Below are positions 12,596 to 24,100 of a stretch of 64,000 nucleotides of DNA, in pieces; position 1 is the first letter of the stretch, and each line of letters starts with the position of its first letter. The DNA is from Episyrphus balteatus. Taxonomy: Eukaryota > Arthropoda > Insecta > Diptera > Syrphidae. The translations under genes and the position numbers were made by a program. The notes beneath the pieces were generated by a model. It did no database searches. It was given only the letters and a program-made list of their open reading frames with translations, and was not told where the DNA came from. The DNA lies in contig NC_079135.1 of the NCBI RefSeq assembly GCF_945859705.1, positions 128,024,551 through 128,088,550 of the forward strand, read 5' to 3'.

Positions 12596-12819
12596 TAAAC
12601 AATTTTGCTTTAACACTGGAAATTCCCCAATTCCATTTTTGAAGTTATACTTCTTATGGGAGGGTGAGTATGAAAATTTACTTTTTGACAAGAATGTCAA
12701 AGGGATTATGACGCGATCACCCTGGGTAGCAGGGCTGTCGTTTCACCTTTAGAGTACGCAGTACTTTAGTATTTAAAAATGCAGTACGCCGCAGTACGGC
12801 AAACAAAACACACAACACG

Positions 12820-12935
12820 TAGCAAGTTACATGTTTCATGTGGCAAGTTGCATGTGGCAAGTTGTATGTGGCAAGTTGCATGTGGCAAGTTGCGTGTGGC
12901 AAGTTGCATGTGGCAAGTTACATGTGGCAAGTTGC
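12820..12935 (+). repeat. 14-bp minisatellite (GCAAGTTGCATGTG)n
   Basis: About eight imperfect copies of a 14-bp unit lie directly against the inner element's left end. The inverted sister copy carries a longer array (about 43,588-43,810). Open frames here (His-Ala-Thr-Cys repeats) are an effect of the repeat. Confidence 0.85.
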
Positions 12936-12956
12936 CAGGGTTGCAAAAAGCTAACA

Positions 12957-13048
12957 TTTCAGCTCAGCTCACAGCTCAGCTCAAATTTGAGCTAGGTACC
13001 ATAGCTTAGCTCATTTGAGCTGAGCTGAGAGTGAGCTGAGCTGAAAGT
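12957..13048. repeat. AGCTCAGCTC-type subterminal repeat, left
   Basis: A dense run of AGCTC/GAGCT words forms many local palindromes. It is mirrored at 14,724-14,915 near the opposite end of the inner element. Confidence 0.85.
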
Positions 13049-13049
13049 G

Positions 13050-14475
13050 AGCGCCCCAACTTCCAACGCCTATATCTCGGAATTTTGAAAAAAATGAAAA
13101 AAAATGTTTTGATGCCAAAAGGTAGCGGGGACTCTAACCTACATTTGGGTACAACTTCCATCCCTGTAGGTACACGCGTTCTCAAACCAGGAGAACTTAA
13201 AGGTAAAAAAAAAGTTGAGCCCGATTCTGAAAAAATAGGCATGATGTGGCGGTTTAACATGCAAGGCGATTTTTTAAAAATCTGACAATGTGCAAAGCGT
13301 AGGCCCATGACACAAGCTATCATTTGGCATCACTCCCAAAAATTGCTCTCAAGCGGCTTAGCTTCCAGGGGCGTTCAAAGATTCGGGGATTTTTCGAAAA
13401 AAAATTTTACCCCAACTTTCAAACGCGATTTTCTCCGAATTTTGAAAAAACTGATTATACCACTATCGAGTAGCTAAGAATATAAGCTATCATATGGAAC
13501 CACTCCCATGTCTCTAGGTCAAAGCGTTCAGCTCCCAGAAGCTTTTTCGCGCCCCTAACTTCCAACGCCTATATCACGGAATTTTGAAGAAAATGAAAAT
13601 AAAATTTTTGATGCCAAAAGGTAGCGGGGACTCTAACCTACATTTGGGTACAACTCCCATCCCTGTAGGTCCACGCGTTCTCAAACCGGGAGAACTTAAA
13701 AGTAAAAAAAAATTTGGCACGAATCTAAAAAAAAAGTCATGATGTGGCGGTTTAACATGGAAGGCGATTTTTTAAAAATCTGATAATGTGCAAAGCGTAG
13801 GCCCATGACACAAGCTATCATTTGGCATCACTCCCAAAAATTGCTCTCAAGCGGTTTAGCTTAGAGGAGCGTTCAAAGATTCGGGGATTTTTCGAAAAAA
13901 AAAAATTACCCCAACTTTCAAACGCGATTTTCTCGGAATTTTGAAAAAAGTCGAAAAACCGGATTATACCACTATCGGGTAGCTGAGAATATAAGCTTTC
14001 ATATGGCACCACTCCCCTAGATGAAAGCGTTCAGCTTCCAGAAGTTTTTTCGCGCCCCCAACTTCCAACGCCTATATTGCGGAATTTTGAAGAAAATGAA
14101 AATAAAATTTTTGATGACAAAAGGTAGCGGGGACTCTAACCTACATTTGGGTACAACTCCCATCTTTGTAGGTCCACGCGTTCTCAAACCGGGAGAACTT
14201 AAAAGTAAAAAAAAATAGGCACGATTCTGAAAAAAAGGCATGATGTGGTGGTTTGACATGGAAGGCGATTTTTTAAAAATCTGATAATGTGCAAAGCGTA
14301 GGCCCATGACACAAGCTATCATTTGGCATCACTCCCAAAAATTGCTCTCAAGCGGTTTAGCTTCCAGGAGCGTTCAAAGATTCGGGGATTTTTCGAAAAA
14401 AAAAAATTTACCCCAACTTTCAAACGCGATTTTCTCGGAATTTTGAAAAAAGTCGAAAAACCGGATTGTACCGGA
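13050..14475 (+). repeat. 500-bp tandem repeat, about 2.8 units
   Basis: The phrase AACTTCCAACGCCTATAT recurs near 13,058, 13,557 and 14,060, so the period is about 500 bp. Each unit also holds a second, related block (CCCCAACTTTCAAACGCGAT near 13,412, 13,910 and 14,413) and a shared TGGCA-CACTCCC phrase. The unit therefore looks like an old duplication of two unequal halves (about 358 and 142 bp between the phrases). Frames such as 13,085-13,285 are repeat artefacts. Confidence 0.85.
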
Positions 14476-14723
14476 ATTTTTTTTTATGATAAAAAAAGAA
14501 ATATTTTACTAAAAAAATAGAAATATATTTACTATTAAAAAAACCAAGAAAAAAGATCACGAAAAATTATCTGTTTTATTTATAAAAATATCCATGTGCT
14601 AAAATAATTCCATTAATAACTAGAACCAAACATCTTAAGCTATGGTGTTTTATAAAAGTTTAAAATATCTTCACATTTCATTATACTTTCCAAATAAAAA
14701 TCAATGTATCCTCTCACCCATCA

Positions 14724-14915
14724 CAGCTCAGCTCAGCTCACTTTACCTTAGCTGACCCAACAGCTCAGCTCACCCAACAGCTCAGCTCAACCATCAGCTC
14801 AGCTCACTTTCAGCACAGCTCAAATGAGCTGAGCTATGGTACATAGCTCAAAAGTGAGATAGCTCAAAATTTGAGCTGAGCTGTGAGCTGAGCTCAGCTA
14901 ACTTTTGAGCTTTGT
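14724..14915. repeat. AGCTCAGCTC-type subterminal repeat, right
   Basis: Inverted counterpart of the 12,957 block, longer, with CCAACAGCTCAGCTCA sub-units. Confidence 0.85.
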
Positions 14916-15365
14916 AGCAACCCTGCAAGTTCCATATTGCTACTACTAGTGCTGAAGCACACACAATTCTCATAAGATTACCACATCGCACATTTTATGC
15001 GCAATTCATTTACTTTCGTTAACCATATACCGTACGTTCTGAACCGCACAACATGAGTAAATTTCACAGAATAAATTGAAAACTACATGGACGCAAGGAA
15101 GATGAAAGAATTAACTTATTGTTCACTTGATAAAAATGTAAAAAACGTGGATTAATTAATTTAATAATAGAAATTAAAAATATTAAATGAAATTCATTTA
15201 CATATACTGAATGAGAAGTATAACTTCAGTCGCGTGTACATGTGTACACACACTTTTTTTTCATATACGTTAAATTTTGATCAAAAATTTGAATTTTAAG
15301 ACTCAAACATTATTATATAAGATAATATAATACACTAGGCCATTTGGGCTTTGAATAAAAATAAT

Positions 15366-16046
15366 TGGAAAAAAAGTTTAAAAATAAAATTGGTACCTAT
15401 GCCATTTTGTAGAAATCACTAATCAACATCTAAAAACAAAATTTCAAAAGAATTAAATGTACCGTTTTCGAAAATTTATTTTTACCAAAATTTTATTTTT
15501 GGCTTATATTTAAATTATATATGCTTCTTCACAAAAAGTTTCGTTGAAATCGAATAAGCAGTTTTGGAGATAATCGGATTTGAAAAAAACGGTTCTATGG
15601 CAGGTACAGTTAGTAATGATTTTCAAAAAAAAATTTTTCATTAGAAGATAGACCTAAACTTTAAACTAACACTTGAATTTTTTAAACAAAATCGTTGGTG
15701 CCGTTTTCGAGATATTTCAATTTTACTAAAATCGGTATATGAAAAGTATTGTTATTTTTGGTCCAAAAAAATTAATTCCAAAAACCCCTCTGGAGAGTAG
15801 CCAAATAACGCTGCATACCAGGTTTGACATCAATCGGTCCATCCGTTTAGGCTGTAGCTCCTTATACAGACAGACAGATAGACTGACAGACTGACAGACA
15901 GACAGACAGACAGACAGACAGATGGACTTCCGGGACCCACTTTTTTGGCATTGTCTACCATCGTAATGTCATGGAAAAATGTTATCTCAACTTTTTTTTT
16001 TGTACGAATGCATAACTTGATATATAGTACCTATATCGCAAGTAAA
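15366..16046 (+). mobile_element. GTCY-microsatellite interspersed element, copy 1
   Basis: It is highly similar to 38,480-39,351 in the same orientation. Shared landmarks are CACTAATCAACATC, GAAATCGAATAAGCAGTTT, CGGTCCATCCGTTTAGGCTG, a (GACA)n tract, GGACTTCCGGGACCCA and a terminal TATATAGTACCTATATCGC near-palindrome. Fly mini-me elements are known to carry a (GTCY)n proto-microsatellite, the reverse complement of this tract, so this is probably that family or a relative. It is non-coding. Confidence 0.7.
15866..15922 (+). repeat. Short GACA/GACT microsatellite
   Basis: Mixed GACA and GACT units, with only about two full 8-bp GACTGACA repeats. The same position in the 38.5-kb copy is expanded to over 180 bp. 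Confidence 0.9.
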
Positions 16047-16231
16047 AATGATACGCATACGACACAGTGACCGGTTAAGTTAAAACTTGGAAAATTGATA
16101 AAAAAAATGCCTCGGACTGAAACGATTGATAAAATAATTGAATTTTTGAATTTAAATCTATATATCGATTTAAAACATCAGTTAATAGACAAATTAACAA
16201 TTAAAATTTTTTGTTTCTCATACTTAGCTTA

Positions 16232-17187
16232 GGGTAAAGTCGGGTGATATGGCACCACGGGTGATATGGCACCCTTTCAATATCTCCCACTTAATGACTT
16301 CTTTTCAAAGCAAAAACAGGAAAATATAATTCAGTCTGACGTAAGCTTTCAGTGGATGCATTCGGATCCGCAGTAATCATTGCCACTTAAATTTAAAAAA
16401 TGGACAAACAAAAAAGTGAGTTCAATTTGAGCGAAAATTTTTTTTGTGTAAAATTGTTGTAGGTGTGGTTCCAAAAGTATTTGACGCCGAGGGTTCATTT
16501 TAACACAAAAAGAACGATAACGGTTTTATTTTTGTGTTTGCTCATTGCAATAACTAAGCAAACGTGATTATTCGTGTCATTTGAGGGAAACAGAAGTGTA
16601 GTCAAATGGGGGATATGGCACCCAAAAACCTCGGGATATTTGGCACCGGTGCCATTTCCCCCGCATAAACTTTTGAACCTATTTATATCTCAACTGACAA
16701 TTGTATTTACAAAAAATTTCAGCAAACCAGGCCAAAAGGACTAAAACCCAGATCAGCCGGTGTAGCCGCTGAATGTCAAAAAAGCAGGACCTTAGCCTTT
16801 CGCGATTCCGTTCACACTTAACTAGCATAAAAAGTCTTCTTAAATGACCAGAACCTAAAAGTTTTCCAAATAGCTTTCAGATTGGCTGAAAAGTGTGGAA
16901 TAAGGCAGTAATCATAATGTCACTTTTGTCCTCATGAGTCGTGTACGTCTTTCAACAACACATGCAACAAGTGTCACAAAAAAATATCAAGAAGAAATAG
17001 GGTGCCATATGATTTTTATTTTTGCAAAAAATTACAAGAAATTATCTTTGAATTACACTTATGTACCTATTTTGTATTTAAGAAATAGTTTTAAAATAAA
17101 TCTGCTTTTGTTTGAAGTAGATATCTTCTTTATTTCTCAAGTAATAACGAAAAACGAAAATGGGTGCCATATCCCCCGACTTTACCC
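16232..17187. mobile_element. TA-flanked element, GGGTAAAGTCGGG ends
   Basis: It starts GGGTAAAGTCGGGTGATATG and ends CCCCCGACTTTACCC, inverted with few mismatches. TA lies on both sides (16,230-16,231 and 17,188-17,189). GATATGGCACC words recur near both ends and in the middle. The ORF at 16,934-17,224 runs out through the end and shows no domains. TA target duplication is typical of Tc1/mariner-type elements, but the superfamily is not established. Confidence 0.8.
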
Positions 17188-17232
17188 TATATTTAATAAA
17201 TCTGTCGAGGTTTATTTACTTTAAAAGTCTAA

Positions 17233-17328
17233 GCCCTAGTTTGTTCACAGTCGATTATTTTTTAATCAAGGATTATTCCATACAAAATTCCTTGATTAAA
17301 AGATAATCGAGTGTGAACAAACCGGCCC
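17233..17328. mobile_element. 96-bp hairpin MITE
   Basis: GCCCTAGTTTGTTCACA at the left pairs with TGTGAACAAACCGGCCC at the right, and the whole element folds into one hairpin around a short loop near 17,275. TAA flanks both sides (17,230-17,232 and 17,329-17,331). Short GC-rich tips and a 3-bp TWA target fit PIF/Harbinger MITEs. Confidence 0.75.
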
Positions 17329-17331
17329 TAA

Positions 17332-17700
17332 AACTAACAAATAATTATCTTTTCGTCGAATTTTAAAATCTTTCAACAAAAAAGTCAAATATAAAGAAAA
17401 AGTGCTAATTTTTGAAAAGTTACATTTATGTAGTATCTTAACAAACAAATTAAAGTTGCATATCATCAAAAGATTTTACCTCTACTTTAATTTATTAGTT
17501 TAGACGTACCAAGTTCATATGCCAAACGCCCCGTGATTTAGTAAAAGAAAATAAATTGATTTTATTTTAGAATTTTAGTCGAAACTAATTTTTAAAATTA
17601 TTATTGAAAACCGACCAGTGTTGTCGTATTCCCAGAAATGCACCAATGGATTCAGTAGCATTTTTGTCTGAAGTATACTTTGATGCCAAGGAATCATATT
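17332..17700. other. Unassigned AT-rich DNA
   Basis: Nothing recognisable. Confidence 0.4.
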
Positions 17701-17708
17701 CATATATA

Positions 17709-18686
17709 AGGCGTTCAGAGTAATAATTGGTCAAGTCAAGTTGGATGTTTTAAGGTCTTTAAAATTAAGTTTTTGTTTTCGCAGTCTGGACAAAAATAGT
17801 ATAAAATGAGTTTAAAAAAATTTTGTTTCCCTATTTTTAACTTTGAAATCGATTATTTCAAAAACTATTGGTAATATTATATTGATTTAAAAATTAAAAT
17901 CAAATGCATAATTTTGCCTTTTGGAAATGGTATCATTTATTACTGTAAGTGTTGCCGTTGTTTTTTAATAATTTTTTTTTATTTTGATAATTTTTTTTTA
18001 GAAAAATTCCGCTCCCACCTAAACGGGGGGAGATAGACCCCCCTCCCAAAGAAAAAAAATGTTTGTATTGAGCTCCTCTACAAAAACCCTTCATCAAATC
18101 CTGGCTTCCAACTTATCCTACTACGTGCCGAAACAACATTTTTTTTCTATACCTAAAAGTTCGAATTTCTGTATCTGGGTTGAAATCGAAAAATTTTTTT
18201 TTCTAAGCCAATTTTGAAGTGATTTTCATAAAAAATACCTCGATCAATTGGGAAATAGAATATATATCTTAGAATATATTTTTTAAATAGCATGTTGTTT
18301 TGAAAACATATGCTTTAAATTGATGCCGAAGTTGGGCAAATGACAAAAAAAATTGAATTTTTGAACTTTGACATCTTATAAATTCTAAGTGGTTTAACCG
18401 AGTTACATGTTTTAAACATTGTTAAAAAGGTATATTTATCTTCTATCAGAAACTATAAAAAAATCGAAAATGGGTAAAAAATTGTCGAAGCTAGAATTTT
18501 TTCAATGGGTGAAGGCCCAAAAAACCGTTTTTTGTCCGTAACTTCAGATTTTGGGGGTGTTAGGGGATTTTCAAATACCGTTTCGTATTCAGTGCGACTA
18601 GCTCAACAAAACCTGATAGGTCTCCGCCCGCGTATATTTTAAAACCTCATTTTTGTAACACCGTGCTATTATTATTCTGAACGCCT
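17709..18686. mobile_element. 978-bp TIR element, AGGCGTTCAG ends
   Basis: It starts AGGCGTTCAGAGTAATAAT and ends ATTATTATTCTGAACGCCT. The flanks CATATATA (17,701-17,708) and CATATGTA (18,687-18,694) look like an 8-bp TSD with one mismatch, which would fit hAT. It is non-coding. Its middle (17,946-18,115) is a diverged copy of part of the foldback arm at about 3,270-3,430. Confidence 0.65.
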
Positions 18687-18694
18687 CATATGTA

Positions 18695-20380
18695 GGTACC
18701 TACCGTTAACCTGCCAATGAACCACTTTTTTGATTTCTGACTATCTCTTAAACGTAAAAGTTAATTTCAACAAAAAATGTTAGGTATATAGAAGCTTTAA
18801 TATTTTCTGTTTTTCTTCTTATTTGACCTACACCACATTACAATAAACTCTTGCTACACATATTCTACATTGACTCCAAGCCAAAAAATTTAATTTAAAT
18901 TCTTGAAAGAATTCCAGATTTCAGCTATCAGTAATGTGTAAGAGCTTTACTTTCTTATAAAGAAATTCTTAAGCATATTTCCAAAATCACAAAACTCCAT
19001 CCGAATTCTTAATCCTTATTCAAACTTATATCCCATCGATGGCGATAATGACCTCTATTCTCCATTCATTTCTATATTCTCAAAAGTACACCACATTAGC
19101 TTAATGTCAAGACATCACCCAACATCCAATACATTTCTGATGTGCCATGGAAAACTTTTCCAAATTGCTCTTCTAAATGTTCTCATTTGAAATATCCTTC
19201 TTCTGTATAGTATTAAAACACAAACTTTGCTCCTTTAATGTTTTCAAAACAACAAAAAAATAAAGTAAATAAAAAGAAGAAGAAAATGGACAAAAATGTC
19301 AAAAGAAAAGTTGCATCTGTTATTCTCCATCTAGTCTACTATACTACTATAAGATAGGACGATATGATGATGATTGTTATCTCTTGTCTTTTGCCGGACA
19401 TTAAGGCATAAGAAAAGGACGACAAAATGAAAACATTAATTAGTCACGTTCTGTTGGAAGAAGAAGAAGAAATGTTTCTTAGTTTTTATTTTATTTTTTT
19501 TCGGCTATTTCTTTAATTTTATTTTTTTTTGTTGTTGCTTATGTTTTATTTTACTTTTGTCTCGCATTCACCCTATGTCAATCTTTTAATGGTATCATTG
19601 TGGCCGTAGTAAGTTCCGAAAAATCTGTGCTCCAACAAGAAGAATAAAGGATAATAATCTGAGTGCTCTCTCTCTCTTTGCTGGCAATGAACACCAAACC
19701 AAGAAGATGAAGAAATAAACTTTCTCCTTTTGAATTTCTGTCGTCCAGTTTCATGGTTGCTCCTCCAATATTTATACTAACTACATTGTCGAGCTGTTGT
19801 TTCTTTTTGCCTTCACTCTTACTTCCCGTTCCATCTCTTTGACTTTTCTTCTTGTGACTTTTGTTTTTGAATTGGGACTAATGATGCAGCTAATTGTTAT
19901 TCCAGTTTCTAGCTGATAGGGAAAAGCCATGCCAAAAGTCTGAGTGAGAGAAAGTAGGTGTAGACGAAGCGAAGGACGAAAAGGACCAAATTATTCTTAA
20001 ATGCATGTTAGTGTTTCTGATGCTGTGCCTTTGCCATGTTATGAAGTTGTTTTGTCTTTAATGTCGATGCGAAGCGTGTAATTAGCCATTTTCGGACAAC
20101 AGAGCGCCATCCATAGTCAGTAGCACTGTTTTAGAAGTATAGCAAACGAACGAACGAACTATAAAGAATTTCTTATCAAAATGAGGTCCTTTGTCTTTGT
20201 CGGAAGGCAACCATCAGCGACTGATTGTCGGCAAAGGCGTTACACTCGATGAATGCTTCGTAGAAGTGTCCTAATCTAATGATTAGATGCCTTTTAATTG
20301 GCATGGCTTTTGTATTGAGAGAGTGTCCATCGAAGAATACCTACACTTAGCGAAATAAAAGTGTAGGACAGCAAATTTTA
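18695..20380. other. Unassigned DNA
   Basis: No gene or mobile element was identified. Short purine runs (AAGAAGAAG near 19,455) and a local hairpin around CTTAGCG at 20,339-20,366 (ends CCTACACTT / AAGTGTAGG) are the only structures seen. Confidence 0.4.
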
Positions 20381-20382
20381 AT

Positions 20383-21150
20383 ATGAGTATGAACTTAGCG
20401 AAATACGTTTTGCAGTAGGGAATGGTTTAATGCTTTGCTATTTTGCTTCTTATTAGTAAAGGCAATTTTAATTTTTTTGCTCCGTTATTTTTGGGTTTTA
20501 TTTGCGTTTTTCGCTCAGTTCATGTGAACTAGACGGAGCACCCGCAACCCCCTTGATTGGATTTGATTCCAAACTATGTGCTTATTTTGATGCTAATTAG
20601 TTTTTATTGTTTTTGTGTTTTGGGTATTTCGCTCAGTTTATATAAACTTAGCGAATCCAAAATAAGTTTAAAATCAACTTAGGGTAGGTTAATATTTTGT
20701 TACTAATTAAGTGATAGTTAGTTGTGACAACTTTAACTTTTTTGCTCAACTTAGCGAAACGAGTTTGAATGCGCTTAATTGATATAAACAAAGCGAAAAG
20801 CTAAAAAAAAAAAATTTGAGCAACAAAATCAAAATTAACGTTACTATCCAGCAACAAAATAGCAACAAAATATAAACTTGTTTTGGATTCGCTTAGTTCA
20901 TATAAACTGAGCGAAATAACCAAAACACATAAATTACCTGGACAAAAAATCACAAATTGCATAACTAACTAAACACAAATAATGTATATAGTTTGGATTT
21001 ACGAACTGAGCGAAAAACGTCCATAAAACCAAAACAAACCGAGAAAAAAAATTAAATTAAAATTGCCCTATAGAATAAGCAACAAAATAGTAAACTATTC
21101 TCCCAATTCGATTTCCGAAAAGTGCTTCGCTTAGTTCATACTCATTAGTG
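20383..21150. mobile_element. Old diverged foldback with TTAGCGAA palindromes
   Basis: The left arm (about 20,383-20,768) and right arm (about 20,769-21,150) align as reverse complements along their length despite many differences. Both end in ATGAGTATGAACT..AGCGAA, and both hold GGCAATTTTAATTT, TATTTCGCTCAGTTTATAT and TTAGCGAATCCAAAA. Several nested palindromes of the form TTCGCT-AGTT-AACT-AGCGAA are present. No coding sequence or TSD was found. Confidence 0.65.
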
Positions 21151-24100
21151 ACACGAATGACGTCACCTTTATTTGGGATCAAGTTGGCTGTTGCAAAATA
21201 TTGCAATTTTGGAATTTCTCATATGATTCATTCAGTCAGCGATCAAAATCAGTTGATTCTCTAAAAGTTCCCTACTCGGGCGCCAATTTGTAATATTTTT
21301 GCATTTTTGTTCTGGAATTGAAGGTATAAATAAACTCCCTTCCTCAATTTCTATAGGAACTCTATCAAATATCGTGTAGAATGTCATTTAGATTTTTTCT
21401 GAGTGTAGTTATATATATGTAGTTAGTACCAACATATACCAAAGTAAAATAAGTTTTTATAGCAACGACAGCGAAACAAATTATGTTGTACTTTGACTCC
21501 ATTCATTTTGAGTCCTGGCTATGTCAGCTATAAAGGATAATTGGATTTAGTAATAGAACAAAAATTACGATAATACTTGTGTGTGTCCAATTTGCTTAAA
21601 AAGAATAAAACACAAACAGTGCTCTCTCTCAGATTTTACCCAAGGACTACGTAGGACCGAAAAACGGTATATTAACACAAAACGACCTCTAATCCTTACC
21701 CAAGTTTTTCCATGTGCGTATATATTATATATCCCCAATCCATCTATAATGTAGGTACTACATACTAGACCCATCCTCACAACATGACTCTTTTTCTCTG
21801 GCAATGGCATACATCCTTGTTTGTTTACAGTTATTGCTAGAGTGGGACGTAGGAAGGGAGTGAGAGGGAAAAGAAATGGAAAAGTAAAATTTATCACACA
21901 ATAAAAATCCTTTACCACACATTACAGCAAAATGGATTGTCCTTTTGCTTTTGTCTGGTTAATTTGTGACATTGATGTCAGTCCGATATACACAAAGGAT
22001 TAGATTATCCATCGTTGTCGTTGTTGGCCGTTTGTTGGTCGTAACGCTTCTAACGGTTGTTCGTCGTCGTCGTCGTCGTTATTTGTTGTTGTTAGAAGGA
22101 CATGTAAATTATTATTGAGAGTGTTTTCGTTTCTTGTTTCTTTTTATTTATTTATTTTTTTCTGTGGGTGAAGCAGTGTGTCAACTAAGGGGGAGAAGGA
22201 TTCGTTGATTCGATTTATCCTTTTTTCGGTGGTGATGGTGGTGGGCGTCTGCCACTTGACATCTCTGGTGACCCCAAACAAAAATAGGGGTGGCAACAAG
22301 GTCTTTGATCCCTTGTTGTAATGTCAAGAGGAATAAACATCTCTCCGGTTTTTTTTTGGGGGTTATGGAGGCCACTATGATGCCCAATTAAAATTGACGT
22401 AGCTGTCTATTGGATGATTTGACAACGGAATATGTCCCTTCTTCGTCATTGTCGTCGTTCTTCATCTTGTCTCTTCTTCCATTCACATTTTTCTCCAGCT
22501 CGTTTTAAATATAAATCTTTGTTGACCATGCAATTACTTTTGGGGATTGAATGAGTATAAGACGAGGGTAAATATTGCTATAGATATACATAGGGTGGCA
22601 AGGGAATTGCACACAAATGGTATGGAAATTTATTTGATTTTCTTTTGTGGTTGATGTAGGTTTTTCTCTAGGTTCTCTTGAGCATGATGAACAAAGATTT
22701 TCATATATGATGATTAATTGGAAGGGGTAGGGAGGTTGTTTTTCTTTAAGATTCTGTGTAAAAACTACAACAAATCAATGTAGGGAATGACAGTTTTTGG
22801 GGTTATTCTTGAGCATTGTTCTTGAACTTTTTTTTTTAAATTTACAAGTTTATGGGGGGAAAAGATACCCCAATTGGGATTTGAATTAATGTTTCAAGTG
22901 TCACAAAGCAAATGAAGTCTTAGGCCAAGATAGCATACACATGTAATATTATAAACAACTTATAACCGCCTTGGAGATACTTGCAGAAATGTTTGTACCC
23001 AAGGGCAAACCCGACGTACCCACATAAAAATATTGTTGAGACTTTTGAACCAATTTTACGTAAAAGTTACAAATCAAAGAAAGACAAAGGTGCTGGCACA
23101 CAAGTTGGACCTTTTATAACAATGTCAGTATAAGATCTAAAAGAAGCTTAAACTAAGCTTTTCCGAAGCTTTGAGATTTGATAGATAGCTTCGGATGAGC
23201 TTGTATAGCTATTTAATTTAACAAATGCAAAACTTGGCAATTTCTGTTAAGCTTAGTTACCAAGAGATTTTAAGGTCTTACCGAAAAACTAGTTACAGAA
23301 GTTATAGAGGCTTGTTAACCATGTTTTTTTTTTTTTTTTTTTGAAGATCAAACTTTCAATAACTTTAATAAGTTCATTTACTGATGCGTACTTCGGTTAA
23401 GTCTCTTAAACAGTATTTAAAGTTGCTGCAAAACTCCTAAACAGGTAGCTTAGACCTATTAGCCAATTTAAAAGAAGTGGTAAGTTAAAACAAGTTAAGG
23501 GCGAAATGTGTTTGCATTATGAAAAGTAAAGTAAAGTATTTTACTAAGCAGGTTTTGAAGTGAGCAGATTTCTGTATATAGACGTAAAAACTTTAATTTT
23601 TTTCTTTCGCTCTCTCTTTCTTACTCTCTCAATCTAGATTTCTATCTTCTAGAAGTTGTGGATCTACAATCACCGCTGATCATATCTTTTGTTTGTTCAA
23701 ATTCTTTGACATTGTTCTCAGTGGGAGTATTATTGCTTTACTCCCTCGGAGTCGAAGCCTTACCTAGTGCAGATACAATGTAGCTATAAACTCATCAAAT
23801 AAGTTAATTAGTCTAATAAAATAAGTTGAATCCACCAAAACACATTTTCGACTGATTATTATCAGTTTTTGTCTATTGCTATAGCCCCTCTACAATAAAA
23901 ATGTATCAAGAAATGATGTGAACTTGCTTTTCAAACTCCACAATATAATTCGGACTCACAGAACGAATAGTCTATCGGCACAATAAAAACGTCAGAGTTA
24001 GAGTGACTTTTATGGCTCAAAACATAAAACATTTTTTTGGTAAACAAACCATTTAGGGAGCCACTTATTCATTACTGGGTTTTTGACGACCATTCTCCGA

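Larger units (their letters stand above)
12936..14925 (+). mobile_element. Inner hAT-like element carrying satellite DNA
   Basis: The ends are CAGGGTTGCAAAAAGCT and AGCTTTGTAGCAACCCTG. The flanks are CAAGTTGC (12,928-12,935) and CAAGTTCC (14,926-14,933), an 8-bp TSD with one mismatch. CAGGG ends plus an 8-bp TSD fit hAT. The same imperfect TSD flanks the inner element in the sister copy at 42,165-43,587, so it was already inside the outer element before that duplicated. Contents: AGCTC-repeat arms and a 500-bp tandem repeat; no transposase. Confidence 0.75.
12640..15228 (+). mobile_element. Composite TIR element, left copy
   Basis: Terminal words TGAAGTTATACTTCT (12,640) and AGAAGTATAACTTCA (15,214) are exact inverted repeats. 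A second copy sits in opposite orientation at 41,863-43,996. Order inside: unique sequence, a 14-bp minisatellite (12,820-12,935), an inner hAT-like element (12,936-14,925), then unique sequence. Homology between the copies continues past the right TIR into GTCGCGTGTACATGTGTACA, so the true terminus may lie slightly outside 15,228, near 15,253. There is no transposase. Confidence 0.8.

Noticed and set aside
12820..12935. CRISPR-like array of short repeats
   Set aside because: The units are directly abutting 14-mers without spacers, in eukaryotic DNA.
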